Assembly: GCF_000013645.1 (NCBI RefSeq)
Contig: NC_007952.1
Coordinates: 1,116,001 to 1,180,000 of the forward strand
DNA: 64,000 nucleotides
Source of the DNA: Paraburkholderia xenovorans LB400
GTDB taxonomy: Bacteria; Pseudomonadota; Gammaproteobacteria; Burkholderiales; Burkholderiaceae
Reading direction: 5' to 3'
Shown here: one piece after another, positions 26,673 to 35,068 of the stretch
Position numbering within the stretch: the first letter of the stretch is position 1
How the letters are laid out: the number at the start of each line of letters is the position of its first letter
Made by a program: the position numbers and the translations under genes
Notes under the pieces: generated by a model
Seen by the model: the letters and a program-made list of their open reading frames with translations, nothing else
Databases searched by the model: none
Told to the model about the DNA's origin: nothing

Positions 26673-28013
26673 CTAAACACCCGAAGAGGAATCTTCTTCC
26701 ACTTCGCTGAGAACAGCGTTCTGCACCGCGACAGCAGGACTGACATAAGCCGGCGCCTGGCGTGGCTCGTCGATGCTGTAGCGCAAACGCCCCGCCTCGA
26801 TATACACGCGCAACCGGCGGTATTTCACGAGGTAGAGCACGCCGACAACCGCCGCCGCGAACCCCGATGCCGCGCCCACACCCAGCGCCCAACGCGGACC
26901 GAAACGGTCTGCGACCCAACCCACCACCGGCGCGCCGAGCGGCGTGCCGCCCAACGCAATGGCCAGCAGAATCGCGATCACCCGGCCGCGCATGACGGGC
27001 TCGGTGGAAAGCTGCACGAGACTGTTGGTCGAGGTGTTGAAGGTTTGCGTCGCCACGCCGATCACCATCAGCGCAATGCCGAACAGCACGGAGTTCGGCA
27101 TCAGCGAGGCCGCAGTGCAGCCCACCCCGAACACGGCCGCTGCGATGAGCAGCAGCGCCATGCGCGGTTTCGCCCGGCGCGCGGCGAGCAGCGCGCCAGT
27201 GACGGAGCCGATCGCCATAGTCGAGCTCAATACACCGTATTCGCCCGCGCCCGCGTGAAACGCGGTGACCGACATCGTCGAGATGAAGATCGGGAAATTC
27301 AGGCCGAACGTGCCGATCAGGAACAGCATCAGCAACGCGGCCTTCAGATCGGGACGCGTCCACACGTACTTGAAACCTTCGACGAAGCTGCCGCGCGTGC
27401 GCACCGCCCGCGGCTTCAGATGCAGTTCGCTCACACGCAGCATGCGCAGCGAACCGAGTACCGCGACGAACGAAAGCGCGTTGATGAGAAACACCCAACC
27501 GGTGCCCACCGAGGCGATCAGCAGCCCCGCGACCGCAGGTCCGATCATGCGCGCCGCGTTGAACGAAGTGGAGTTCAGCGCGACCGCGTTCGACAGATCG
27601 TGCTCGCCGACCAGGTCCGACACGAAAGTCTGACGCGCCGGCGAATCAAACGCGGTGACGCAGCCGAGCAGTCCCGCAAAGACATAGACGTGCCACAACT
27701 GCACGAGCCCGGTGACGGTGAGAATGCCGAGGCACAGCGCGAGCGAACCCATGCCCGCCTGAGTCGCGAAGAGCAGCTTGCGACGGTCGAAGTGATCGGC
27801 GGCATAGCCGGTCAGCGGCAACATCAGCATTTGCGGGCCGAACTGCAACGACATGACGATACCCACCGAGGTCGCGTTGTGATGCGTGAGCTCGGTGAGC
27901 ACGAGCCAATCCTGCGCCGTGCGCTGCATCCATGTCCCGACGTTGGAGACGATCGCGCCGCTCGCCCAGACCCGGTAGTTGAAATTGCTCAGCGAACGGA
28001 AAGTGCCGATCAC
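26673..28013 (-). CDS. MFS transporter (EntS/MFS_3-type)
   Basis: About 446 residues with 12 predicted helices. It begins TFRSLSNFNYRVWASGAIVSNVGTWMQRTAQDWLVL, split here over residues 4-39, typical of the EntS-like MFS_3 exporters. The MFS loop motif is visible in GYAADHFDRRKLL. No ATG exists at the right place. GTG 28013 with GGGAA upstream is the best start, and an earlier start would overlap the upstream gene. It is the last gene of a marR-isochorismatase-MFS operon, so an export role for a toxic or aromatic compound is plausible. Confidence 0.88.
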   Translation of the reverse strand: MIGTFRSLSNFNYRVWASGAIVSNVGTWMQRTAQDWLVLTELTHHNATSVGIVMSLQFGPQMLMLPLTGYAADHFDRRKLLFATQAGMGSLALCLGILTVTGLVQLWHVYVFAGLLGCVTAFDSPARQTFVSDLVGEHDLSNAVALNSTSFNAARMIGPAVAGLLIASVGTGWVFLINALSFVAVLGSLRMLRVSELHLKPRAVRTRGSFVEGFKYVWTRPDLKAALLMLFLIGTFGLNFPIFISTMSVTAFHAGAGEYGVLSSTMAIGSVTGALLAARRAKPRMALLLIAAAVFGVGCTAASLMPNSVLFGIALMVIGVATQTFNTSTNSLVQLSTEPVMRGRVIAILLAIALGGTPLGAPVVGWVADRFGPRWALGVGAASGFAAAVVGVLYLVKYRRLRVYIEAGRLRYSIDEPRQAPAYVSPAVAVQNAVLSEVEEDSSSGV

Positions 28014-28077
28014 CGGACGATTCCCGCTCGAAGGGTCCGCGCGGCGCGCGAGCTGCGGCGCATGTTCAAACTCAGGG

Positions 28078-28641
28078 TCATGCGCGCGAGCGTTCGAGCA
28101 GATCGAGGACTTCCTGCGTCGTGCCGGTTTCGCCAAGGCGCGGGAAGATGCGCGTGATGCTGTTGATGTGAGCATCCGCATTGCGATCGGTCATGGCGTC
28201 GACCACGAGCGTCACGTTCAGGCCGAGTTCGTGTGCGTAGCGCGCGGTGGATTCGACGCCGATGCTGGTCGCCACGCCCACGAGCACGACTTGCGTGACG
28301 CCTTGCCCGCGCAGGTACGCTTCGAGATCGGTATTGGTGAATGCGCCCCAGGTGCGCTTGGTGACCCGATGATCGGACGGTTGCGCGTTCAGCTCGGGCA
28401 CCAGATCCGCGAATCCGGCGGGGAAGTCGCCCGTGTTGCGCGCCTCCTGCGTGCGGCCCGGCGCGCCGCCGGTCACGTTGACGAGCACCACGGGTAGGCC
28501 GTGGCGGCGAAACGCCTCCGCGAGCACGGCCGAGCGCTCGACCACTTCGCCGGTGGGATGCGCGGTGGGCAGCGCGACAATGCCTCGCTGCAAATCGACG
28601 ACGATGAGTGCGGTTTTTGCGTCGAGTGTGGTGAGTGCCAT
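28078..28641 (-). CDS. Isochorismatase-family hydrolase (Gly in place of the catalytic Cys)
   Basis: A 187-residue cysteine-hydrolase-fold protein. Asp16 (VVDLQ) and Lys95 (TKRTWGAF) of the usual triad are present. The third position is Gly128 in ATSIGVEST rather than Cys. True isochorismatases (EntB, PhzD) also carry Gly there and cleave a vinyl ether without a covalent intermediate. Cys-dependent amidase or nicotinamidase activity is therefore unlikely. It lies 15 bases after marR and before the MFS gene. Confidence 0.9.
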   Translation of the reverse strand: MALTTLDAKTALIVVDLQRGIVALPTAHPTGEVVERSAVLAEAFRRHGLPVVLVNVTGGAPGRTQEARNTGDFPAGFADLVPELNAQPSDHRVTKRTWGAFTNTDLEAYLRGQGVTQVVLVGVATSIGVESTARYAHELGLNVTLVVDAMTDRNADAHINSITRIFPRLGETGTTQEVLDLLERSRA

Positions 28642-28656
28642 GAAGTACTCCTGGAG

Positions 28657-29109
28657 TTACGAGTCGATGAGGCGTTTGAGCAGTTCGACGCCGATAACGA
28701 GCTGTTGCTGCTCGGCCGCCGAGAAGCGCGTCTGGATGGTGCGAAACAGCCAGTCTTCACGTGCCGCGCGGCTTGCCTTGACCTTCTTGCGAAAGGCGGG
28801 CGTGAGGGAGAGAACCGTTTGCCGGCCGTCGTTCGGATCGGGCGTGCCATTTACCAGCCCGGCGGCCTTCAGTGCCGAAAGCGTCTCGCCCATCGACTGC
28901 GGACGCATGCCATGAGCACGCGCGAGCGCGGTGACGGTTGCCGGACCTTCGCGTTCCAGCAAGCCGAGGACCTGCACCTGAGAGGGCGTGAAATCGCCGA
29001 CATGCGACTCCTCGCGCAAACGGCGGCGCAGTTTGCCGACCAGCACGCGCAAGTCTTCGGCCACGATGTGCAGGGAGTCGGGATCGACCGGTAGATCGGG
29101 CTTGGCCAT
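28657..29109 (-). CDS. MarR-family transcriptional regulator
   Basis: A 150-residue winged-helix protein. The helix-turn-helix region is LLEREGPATVTALARAHGMRPQSMGETLSALKAAGLV in parts (about residues 48-85), and the wing contains PNDGRQTVLSLT. It heads the operon with the isochorismatase and the MFS exporter and faces a GNAT gene. A perfect inverted repeat over its own -10 region suggests autorepression relieved by a ligand, which the exporter would then remove. Confidence 0.93.
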   Translation of the reverse strand: MAKPDLPVDPDSLHIVAEDLRVLVGKLRRRLREESHVGDFTPSQVQVLGLLEREGPATVTALARAHGMRPQSMGETLSALKAAGLVNGTPDPNDGRQTVLSLTPAFRKKVKASRAAREDWLFRTIQTRFSAAEQQQLVIGVELLKRLIDS

Positions 29110-29133
29110 GTCGCAATGGATATGAAGGATACC

Positions 29134-29167
29134 TGCGAAGGTTACCTTCGCATCTGGTCGGCGTCAA
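29134..29167 (-). promoter_or_regulatory. marR operon promoter with palindromic operator
   Basis: On the minus strand TTGACG (29162-29167) and TAACCT (29139-29144) are 17 bases apart. A perfect inverted repeat, TGCGAAGGT-T-ACCTTCGCA (29134-29152), covers the -10 and starts 25 bases before the marR start codon. This is the classic layout for MarR autorepression. Confidence 0.7.
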
Positions 29168-29298
29168 GTCGGGGCTGCGGCGGGCCAGCGGGACCGCCGC
29201 GCTCACTTGTCTATTGCCCGGCGCAGATGTCAATATCGGTGCATGCCGTCGAACCGGCCATTGGGAGAATAGCCATCAGCACAAGCCTGCGAGCGTCC

Positions 29299-29820
29299 AT
29301 GCAGCACGCCACGACTTTCCGGTTTGCCGCGCCGCACGATGCGAGCGCGATCCGCACGATCGAATTCGAAGCGGGTCAGCGTTTTGCGAGCGTCGGCATG
29401 GCGGGCATTGCCGACGCGCCGCCGATGGAACCGGAACTCGTCGCCCGCAAGATAGCGGCGCGGGAAGTCATCGTCGCCGTGGATAGTGATGAAAAGTGCG
29501 CCGGTTTCGTGATGTTCGAGCCGCAGGCCACATCCATCTACGTGCAGGAACTCGACGTGCTCACGTCGCACGCCGGGCGGCGTATCGGCGCGGCGCTCAT
29601 CGGCCAGGTCGCACAGGTCGCCCGTGCGGCGCGGCTCACGCAACTCATCCTGTCGACGTTTCGCGAGGTGCCGTGGAATGCGCCGTACTATCGGCGGCTC
29701 GGTTTTCGCGATATCGAGGAAACTGAACTCGACGCGGCGTTGCGAGCGCGGCGCGACGCGCACATTGCGCAAGGACTGGATGAATCGAAACGCGTTTTCA
29801 TGCAGCGCGATCTGGCGTGA
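29299..29820 (+). CDS. GNAT-family N-acetyltransferase
   Basis: A 173-residue acetyltransferase starting at ATG 29299. It has an N-terminal FRFAAPHDASAIRTIE, a central strand IYVQELDVLTSHAGRRIGAALIGQV that contains the acetyl-CoA pyrophosphate loop (RRIGAAL), and a C-terminal YRRLGFRDIEETEL. The substrate is unknown. An upstream in-frame start exists at 29116 but would pass through the marR operator. Confidence 0.88.
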   Translation: MQHATTFRFAAPHDASAIRTIEFEAGQRFASVGMAGIADAPPMEPELVARKIAAREVIVAVDSDEKCAGFVMFEPQATSIYVQELDVLTSHAGRRIGAALIGQVAQVARAARLTQLILSTFREVPWNAPYYRRLGFRDIEETELDAALRARRDAHIAQGLDESKRVFMQRDLA

Positions 29821-29864
29821 CGGGTGGAACGTGACGTGATGCGTCGCACTATCCGCTGGCGTAA

Positions 29865-29925
29865 AAAAGCGCGGCAGGCGTGACCGGGACGAATCATTCC
29901 GCTCACGCGCTGCCGCGCGGTTTTT
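29865..29925. terminator. Imperfect hairpin terminator after the GNAT gene
   Basis: GCGCGGCAGGCGTGA (29869-29883) pairs, with one bulge, to TCACGCGCTGCCGCGC (29903-29918). An A-run flanks the left side and TTTTT the right side. It lies between the GNAT stop and the converging OYE gene and could serve both. Confidence 0.75.
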
Positions 29926-30040
29926 CAGCGTGCTGCCGTGCCATGCCATGCATTTGCCGCTTTAACCCGACGACCTGACCCTCGCCGGCTCTCCGCCTGG
30001 CTTTGCCTTTTCAGCTTGCTCGCACGCCGACTCTACGCGC

Positions 30041-31102
30041 TTATTCCACGGTTTCCAGCGTCGGATAATCCACATAGCCGGTTTCGCCGCGCGCGTAATA
30101 GGTTGCCGGATTCGGCTTGTTCAACGGCGCATTCGTGGCGAAGCGGCGCACCAGATCCGGGTTCGCGATGAACAGCTGACCCCAGGCCACCGCATCTGCC
30201 TCACCCGCGTCGAGCACCTGTTGCGCGGTTTCCGTGGTGAACTTTTCGTTGGCGATGTACGGGCCGCCGAATGCCTTCTTCAGTTGCGGGCCGAGACGGT
30301 CGTCGCCGAGCGCTTCACGTGCGGCAATGAATGCGATCTTGCGCTTGCCGAGCTCGCGAGCCACATAGCCGAAGGTGCCGGCCGGATCGGAGTCACCCAT
30401 AGTGTGCGAATCGCGGCGCGGCGCGAGGTGTACGCCGACACGGTTCGCGCCCCACACGCCGATGCACGCGTCGGTCACTTCGAGCAGCAGACGGGCGCGG
30501 TTTTCGATCGGGCCGCCGTAGGCGTCGGTACGTTTGTTGGTGCTGTCCTGCAGGAACTGGTCGAGCAGATAGCCGTTGGCGCCGTGCACTTCGACGCCGT
30601 CGAAACCGGCCGCTTTGGCGTTTTCCGCGCCTTTGCGGAATGCTTCGACCACGCCGGCGATTTCATCGAGTTCCAGTGCGCGCGGCGTCACGTAGGCACG
30701 TTCCGGACGCACCAGGCTCACGTGGCCCTGTGCGGCGATCGCGCTCGGCGCGACCGGCAGTTCGCCGTTCAGGAACAGCGGGTCGGAAATACGGCCCACG
30801 TGCCACAGTTGCAGAAAGATCCTGCCGCCGGCCGCATGCACGGCGCTCGTCACGAGCTTCCAGCCTTCAACCTGTTCCTGCGACCAGATGCCCGGCGTGT
30901 CGGCATAACCCACGCCTTGCGGCGTCACCGAGGTCGCCTCGCTGATGATCAGACCGGCCGTTGCGCGTTCAGCGTAGTACTTCGCCATCAGCGCGTTGGG
31001 CACGCGGATTTCTCCGGCGCGCTGGCGTGTGAGCGGCGCCATGATGATGCGGTTCGGCAGCGTGATGTCACCAATTTGCAGCGGATCGAAAAGAGTCGGC
31101 AT
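30041..31102 (-). CDS. Old yellow enzyme family NADH:flavin oxidoreductase (NemA/XenA-B-like)
   Basis: A 353-residue FMN-dependent ene-reductase. It begins LFDPLQIGDITLPNRIIMAPLTR, split here over residues 4-26, and contains the substrate-anion site HGANGYLLDQF (His and Asn) and RTDAYGG. It reduces alkenes conjugated to carbonyl, nitro or maleimide groups and helps detoxify electrophiles. It lies 86 bases downstream of an arsR gene on the same strand and is probably cotranscribed with it. Confidence 0.94.
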   Translation of the reverse strand: MPTLFDPLQIGDITLPNRIIMAPLTRQRAGEIRVPNALMAKYYAERATAGLIISEATSVTPQGVGYADTPGIWSQEQVEGWKLVTSAVHAAGGRIFLQLWHVGRISDPLFLNGELPVAPSAIAAQGHVSLVRPERAYVTPRALELDEIAGVVEAFRKGAENAKAAGFDGVEVHGANGYLLDQFLQDSTNKRTDAYGGPIENRARLLLEVTDACIGVWGANRVGVHLAPRRDSHTMGDSDPAGTFGYVARELGKRKIAFIAAREALGDDRLGPQLKKAFGGPYIANEKFTTETAQQVLDAGEADAVAWGQLFIANPDLVRRFATNAPLNKPNPATYYARGETGYVDYPTLETVE

Positions 31103-31188
31103 AAGAGTTCACCTTTGACGGCGGGCACGTGGCCCGAGCCTGAAAAAAACTGCATGATGAAAGAAGCGCGGCGATGCGGATCAAGCGT

Positions 31189-31491
31189 CTAAAGCCTGGT
31201 ATTCATGTGCTCGAGGAACGCCTGGATGACCGGCTCATTGCGTTTGAAAAACACCCACTGACCGACCCGCTTCGACGTGACGAGCCCCGCGCGCTGCAAG
31301 GCCGCAAGGTGGGCCGACACGGTGGACTGCGACAGGCCGCAGTGCGCGTCGATCTTGCCGGCGCACACGCCGTGATCGAGCGGCAACTCCTGGTCGGCGA
31401 AATGCGCATACGGCTCACGCAGCCAGCCGAGAATCTCCCGGCGAACCGGGTTGGCAAGCGCTTTGTGAATCGCGTCGATATCGAGCGTCAT
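31189..31491 (-). CDS. ArsR-family transcriptional regulator
   Basis: A 100-residue winged-helix repressor (KALANPVRREILGWL; recognition helix LSQSTVSAHLAAL; wing SKRVGQWVFFKRN). It has two cysteines (VCAGKIDAHCG) between helices, about eight residues apart, which could sense thiol-reactive compounds. It is followed by the OYE gene and preceded by a perfect operator-like palindrome, so it probably represses both genes until an electrophile modifies it. Confidence 0.9.
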   Translation of the reverse strand: MTLDIDAIHKALANPVRREILGWLREPYAHFADQELPLDHGVCAGKIDAHCGLSQSTVSAHLAALQRAGLVTSKRVGQWVFFKRNEPVIQAFLEHMNTRL

Positions 31492-31570
31492 GGGGTGGCT
31501 TTCAAGGTCTTCAACAACAGGCAGGCGTCGCGCTGGTCAATGCGCGCACGCCTGCATCGTTACAGGGCGA

Positions 31571-31595
31571 ATTATATATCGTAATTTTACGATAT
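31571..31595 (-). promoter_or_regulatory. arsR-OYE promoter with a 20-bp palindromic operator
   Basis: The perfect inverted repeat ATATCGTAA-TT-TTACGATAT spans 31576-31595. On the minus strand a consensus TATAAT -10 follows at 31571-31576, so the palindrome fills the spacer between -35 and -10. The -35 is weak. It lies 80 bases before the arsR start and stands out as AT-rich in a GC-rich region. Confidence 0.8.
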
Positions 31596-31728
31596 GCATG
31601 AAGGCACTGCGGCCCGTGAGGGTGACAGGTGCGGACGCGCGATTTCGAAGTTTCGCAGCCACGTCCGGCGCCCATGCGTAGTCGCGCGGGCCGCGTTCCA
31701 CGGCGCCGCCCGCTGGAGGGCCCGGGGG

Positions 31729-32421
31729 TTATTTGCCGAGCTTGCTCAGGTACAGTTGCGCCGCCCGCAGCACGTGCCGTTCCGCGAGCATGGCGGCCAA
31801 CGCCGCGTCGCCCGACTGCACCGCGCGCAGAATGGCCGCGTGCTCTTCCCACGTCATGCGAATTTCCTCGTCATTCGAGTTGACGAACAGCATGCGCGTG
31901 CGATCGCGCAGCGAGCGCATCAGATCGGTGAGCATGGAGTTCGCACCCGCCGCGTACAGCAGATCGTGAAAGCGCGCATTGAGGTCGAGCAGTCCGGCGG
32001 TTTCGCCTTTATTTACCCGGGCTTTGCCCTCGTCCAGCACCTGCTCGATTTTCGCGGCCAGTTCCGGCGTGCAGTGCTCCGCGGCGAGGCGGGCGTTCAG
32101 GCCCTCCAGTGTGGCGCGGATCTGCACCATCTCGCGCGCGGACGACGGTTCGAGCGACGCGACCACCGCGCCATGACGCGGCCGCACTTCGACCAGGCCT
32201 TCCGCCGCCAGCGCCCGCAGCGCTTCGCGCACCGGCACGCGGGACACGTTCAGGTCTTCGGCAATGCGGCCTTCCACGAGGCGGTCGCCCGGCGCATAGA
32301 CGCCAGACGTGATGGACTCACGAATGCGGACGAGCACGAGTTCAGACAATTGCTGGTGCTGAATCGGAGCAGATCGCGCCTGCTTGCCTGCGAGGGCCGG
32401 CGAATCCGGTTGGCTACTCAT
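31729..32421 (-). CDS. GntR-family regulator, FadR/FCD subfamily
   Basis: A 230-residue protein starting at ATG 32421 behind GGAGAAAC. It has an N-terminal winged helix (LVEGRIAEDLNVSRVPVREALRAL in parts, about residues 55-80) and an all-helical FCD effector domain with the metal-ligand pattern (NARFHDLLY; HAAILRAVQSGD; AERHV). Such regulators usually answer to organic acids. It lies 246 bases downstream of a putative organic-acid permease, which may be its target. Confidence 0.92.
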   Translation of the reverse strand: MSSQPDSPALAGKQARSAPIQHQQLSELVLVRIRESITSGVYAPGDRLVEGRIAEDLNVSRVPVREALRALAAEGLVEVRPRHGAVVASLEPSSAREMVQIRATLEGLNARLAAEHCTPELAAKIEQVLDEGKARVNKGETAGLLDLNARFHDLLYAAGANSMLTDLMRSLRDRTRMLFVNSNDEEIRMTWEEHAAILRAVQSGDAALAAMLAERHVLRAAQLYLSKLGK

Positions 32422-32667
32422 TGTTTCTCCATGCACTGGGCGTCGCCGGCGGCGCCAGCGGTCGAGGCATTTTAACCCAGTGACGGAACGTTGTAGACAG
32501 TACACGTCATACCACTGCGTACTTAAATGGTGCGGGGTGCCATTCGTCGGATAATTTGCGGGGAAGGCCGCCGCGGATCGGTGCCCGTGAGGCCGCCCGG
32601 ATGTGGCGCCGCGGCCGCGCCGCGGGTAGGGCCGGCAAATTGCCGGCGTCGTGGGAAACAGGCTCGC

Positions 32668-34251
32668 TCAGCTGATCGCAATCGCGACGACCGTGGCCGC
32701 GATCAGCCCGCAAACGACCGGCAGGAAGAGCGCGCGCACGGCTTCGAGCACGGGAACCCGGGCGAAACCGGTCACCGCGATCAGCGAGGACCACGCGATG
32801 AGCGTGCCGCCGCCCGTCCACACCGCGCCCATCTGGCCGATCGCCGCGAGCGTGGCCGCGGGCATGTGCGCCATCGGCGCGAGCGCGCCCGCGAGCGAAC
32901 CCGTGAGCGGCAGTCCCGCGAAACCCGAGCCGTCGATGCCGGTCACCATGCCGGTCAGCAGTACCCCGAACGACACGAACACGGGGCTTTGCGGAATGAA
33001 CCGGCTGCATGCCTGGACCAGTTCGAACAGCAGCGAGGGCACATGCTGGCCCGGCGCAATGCCGAGAATCGTGCCCGCCGTGCTGCTGTCGCCCACGAAA
33101 AAGAAGCCCGCGATCGGCAGCACCGCGCCCATTGCCTTGAAGGCGAACACGAGGCCGTCGATGATGTGTTGCGCCGTGCGGTCGAGAAAGCCGCGGCGTC
33201 CGTTCGACAGCGTGGTCAGCATCATCAGGATCGCGGCCATGCCGCCGATCAGCGCGGCTGCGTCGCCGCCGCGGATCGCGTTCGCACCCACGATCTGCGG
33301 ATGGGTCATCACGACCACCACGGCGAGAAACGCAAGCGGCGTGGCGATCGAGAAGATTCTGGACCACATGTCCTGGCGCGACATCGCGCTGCCGCTCATC
33401 ATGCCGGGCATGGCCAGCGCCGCGCCGCCACCTGCCGATGCAAGCGCCGGTTGCGGCTCGTTCAGAAGTCCGCCGCTCGTGCTGCGAGCCAGTTCGGCCG
33501 TGGCGAAGCTGCCCTGGTGCAGTTGCGCGCCGGTTTCCGCCGCGCGCGGTTCGCCTTGCGCGCCTTGCGCCTCCCAGGCGACCAGATTGGCCGTGCCGGG
33601 CTTGCGTGCAGTGCGCCGCACGGTCAGCCACCACGTCATGCCGAGCGCGACCACGCCCGCCACGACCGAAAGCAGAAAGGCCATATTGGCGACGGCCTGC
33701 ATATCGGCGCCGGCCGCCTTCGCGCTGATGCCGGGCGCGACCTTGATCACGTAGTCCGACGAAAGCGCCATGCCCTGGCCGGCAATCGCGATGGCGGCCG
33801 CCGCGCCCAGCGGCGAGAGGCCCGCGTAGATCGCGGCGGGAATCAGGATGGCGCCGACCAGCGGCACGGCAGGCGTCGGCCAGAAGAACAGCGAGATGAG
33901 ATAGGTGATCAACGCAAGGATAAAGAATGCCGCGTGACCATTGACCATGATCCGCTTGAACGGACGGACCATGCGCACGTCGGCGCCGATTTCGCGCAGG
34001 CCGTTGAGCAGCGCGGTCATCAGCGCGATCACGAGAAAAATGTTGAACAGTTCGTGCGCGGCCGTGAGGCTGCCCAGGAAAATGGCCTGGAGCCCCGTCA
34101 GCAGTTTGCCCGACGAGGCGAGCGCCACCGCGAAGGTCGCAAGAATCGCAGGAACGACCACGTTGGCCCGGAAAATCATGGTCGCGATGATGGCAACCAC
34201 GCCTGTCAAATAACAGTAATGGGCCGGCGTAAGTGACGACATGGGGTGCAT
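32668..34251 (-). CDS. Putative multi-span organic-anion permease (family uncertain)
   Basis: A 527-residue membrane protein with about 11-12 hydrophobic helices. A hydrophilic, low-complexity cytoplasmic loop (about residues 215-285, rich in Ala, Gly, Gln) divides it in half. Segments such as FWPTPAVPLVGAILIPAAIY and GVLLTGMVTGIDGSGFAGLP recall ion-transporter superfamily carriers for dicarboxylates or gluconate, but I cannot name a family. ATG 34251 has GAGG eight bases upstream. The next gene on the same strand is an FCD-type GntR regulator, which supports an organic-acid substrate. Confidence 0.65.
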   Translation of the reverse strand: MHPMSSLTPAHYCYLTGVVAIIATMIFRANVVVPAILATFAVALASSGKLLTGLQAIFLGSLTAAHELFNIFLVIALMTALLNGLREIGADVRMVRPFKRIMVNGHAAFFILALITYLISLFFWPTPAVPLVGAILIPAAIYAGLSPLGAAAAIAIAGQGMALSSDYVIKVAPGISAKAAGADMQAVANMAFLLSVVAGVVALGMTWWLTVRRTARKPGTANLVAWEAQGAQGEPRAAETGAQLHQGSFATAELARSTSGGLLNEPQPALASAGGGAALAMPGMMSGSAMSRQDMWSRIFSIATPLAFLAVVVVMTHPQIVGANAIRGGDAAALIGGMAAILMMLTTLSNGRRGFLDRTAQHIIDGLVFAFKAMGAVLPIAGFFFVGDSSTAGTILGIAPGQHVPSLLFELVQACSRFIPQSPVFVSFGVLLTGMVTGIDGSGFAGLPLTGSLAGALAPMAHMPAATLAAIGQMGAVWTGGGTLIAWSSLIAVTGFARVPVLEAVRALFLPVVCGLIAATVVAIAIS

Positions 34252-34295
34252 GGGCGGACCCTCGCTTTGTAAGAGGGATGGAGTGGTTGCCAGGT

Positions 34296-34323
34296 ATACT
34301 ATGTGCAGCTTGACGCAGGTCAA
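34296..34323 (-). promoter_or_regulatory. Candidate promoter of the permease gene
   Basis: On the minus strand TTGACC and TAGTAT are 16 bases apart and lead to a leader of about 40 bases before ATG 34251. The -35 overlaps a small inverted repeat, TTGAC-CTGC-GTCAA. The rest of the 34324-34625 interval, up to the stress-protein gene, shows no feature I can support. Confidence 0.5.
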
Positions 34324-34625
34324 AAAAGCAGGACGTTTTTTTTGTGGTGCGAGCGCAGATCAGCCCGGCCGCGGCGGCCTGTCAGGCGGTGCGCATCCGG
34401 CTTTGCGCGTGAGAAGGGTGGTGTGAAAACGGGCGGCGCGGGCAGGCAGGATCTGCAGATCGTTGAAGACTGTCCGACGCGCCGGCTCGTGCTCCTGCAT
34501 ATCAAACTGAATCCTGCGGCGATCCAGGCATAGCCGCGAGGCGCCGGCCTGATACTTTTTACGCAGCGTTAATGCGGCCTTGGCTAATCTCGAGGGACCA
34601 ACTGCTCGACACCCAGGATTTCCCG

Positions 34626-35042
34626 ATGATACGAATGCTGATCCCTGTCCTCGACCATAGCGGCGCTGTCGAGGCCGCGCGCTACGCCGCGTTCATGTTC
34701 CTCGAGCGCGGTGTCACGGAGGTCGAACTACTGGAAGTGCTCGAACCGGTTGGCGAGGGGCGGGCGGCTGCCTTCCACTCGCGCAGTTCCCTCGTGCGCC
34801 ACGAGAAGCAGGCCATGCTGAAGGCGTTGATCGACGCGCGCACGATTCTCGAAGAAGCCGGCGTACCCTACCGCTGGAAACGGGTTTTCGGCCACCGTAC
34901 GAAAGCGGTTGCCGACTACGCGGCCACGACCCGGCCCGACGTGATGGTGATCGACGCCAGCCATATGGGCTTTTTTCGCAGGCTGGCCGTGCTGGCGTCG
35001 CTGGCAAGGCGAACGGTCACGCCGGTGACGATGGTTCATTGA
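34626..35042 (+). CDS. Universal stress protein (UspA) family, without the ATP-binding motif
   Basis: A 138-residue UspA-fold protein (RMLIPVLDHSGAVEAARYAAFM, KAVADYAATTRPDVMVIDASHMG, VTPVTMVH). The C-terminal segment lacks the G-2x-G-9x-G(S/T) nucleotide-binding motif of ATP-binding members, so it probably belongs to the non-ATP-binding UspA type. Start ATG 34626 is chosen because the strand begins there; Met at 34635 is possible. It converges with a hybrid kinase gene (26-base gap). Confidence 0.88.
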   Translation: MIRMLIPVLDHSGAVEAARYAAFMFLERGVTEVELLEVLEPVGEGRAAAFHSRSSLVRHEKQAMLKALIDARTILEEAGVPYRWKRVFGHRTKAVADYAATTRPDVMVIDASHMGFFRRLAVLASLARRTVTPVTMVH

Positions 35043-35068
35043 AACGGATCATGGGCGAACGCCCTGAA

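Noticed and set aside
24170..26746. An 858-residue minus-strand frame opposite mmsA
   Set aside because: Antisense of mmsA and the sulfotransferase-like gene; mmsA has a ribosome site and intact active site.
31189..31491. Arsenic-resistance operon
   Set aside because: The ArsR-type regulator is followed by an old yellow enzyme gene, with no arsB, arsC or acr3 nearby, so a metalloid role is not supported.
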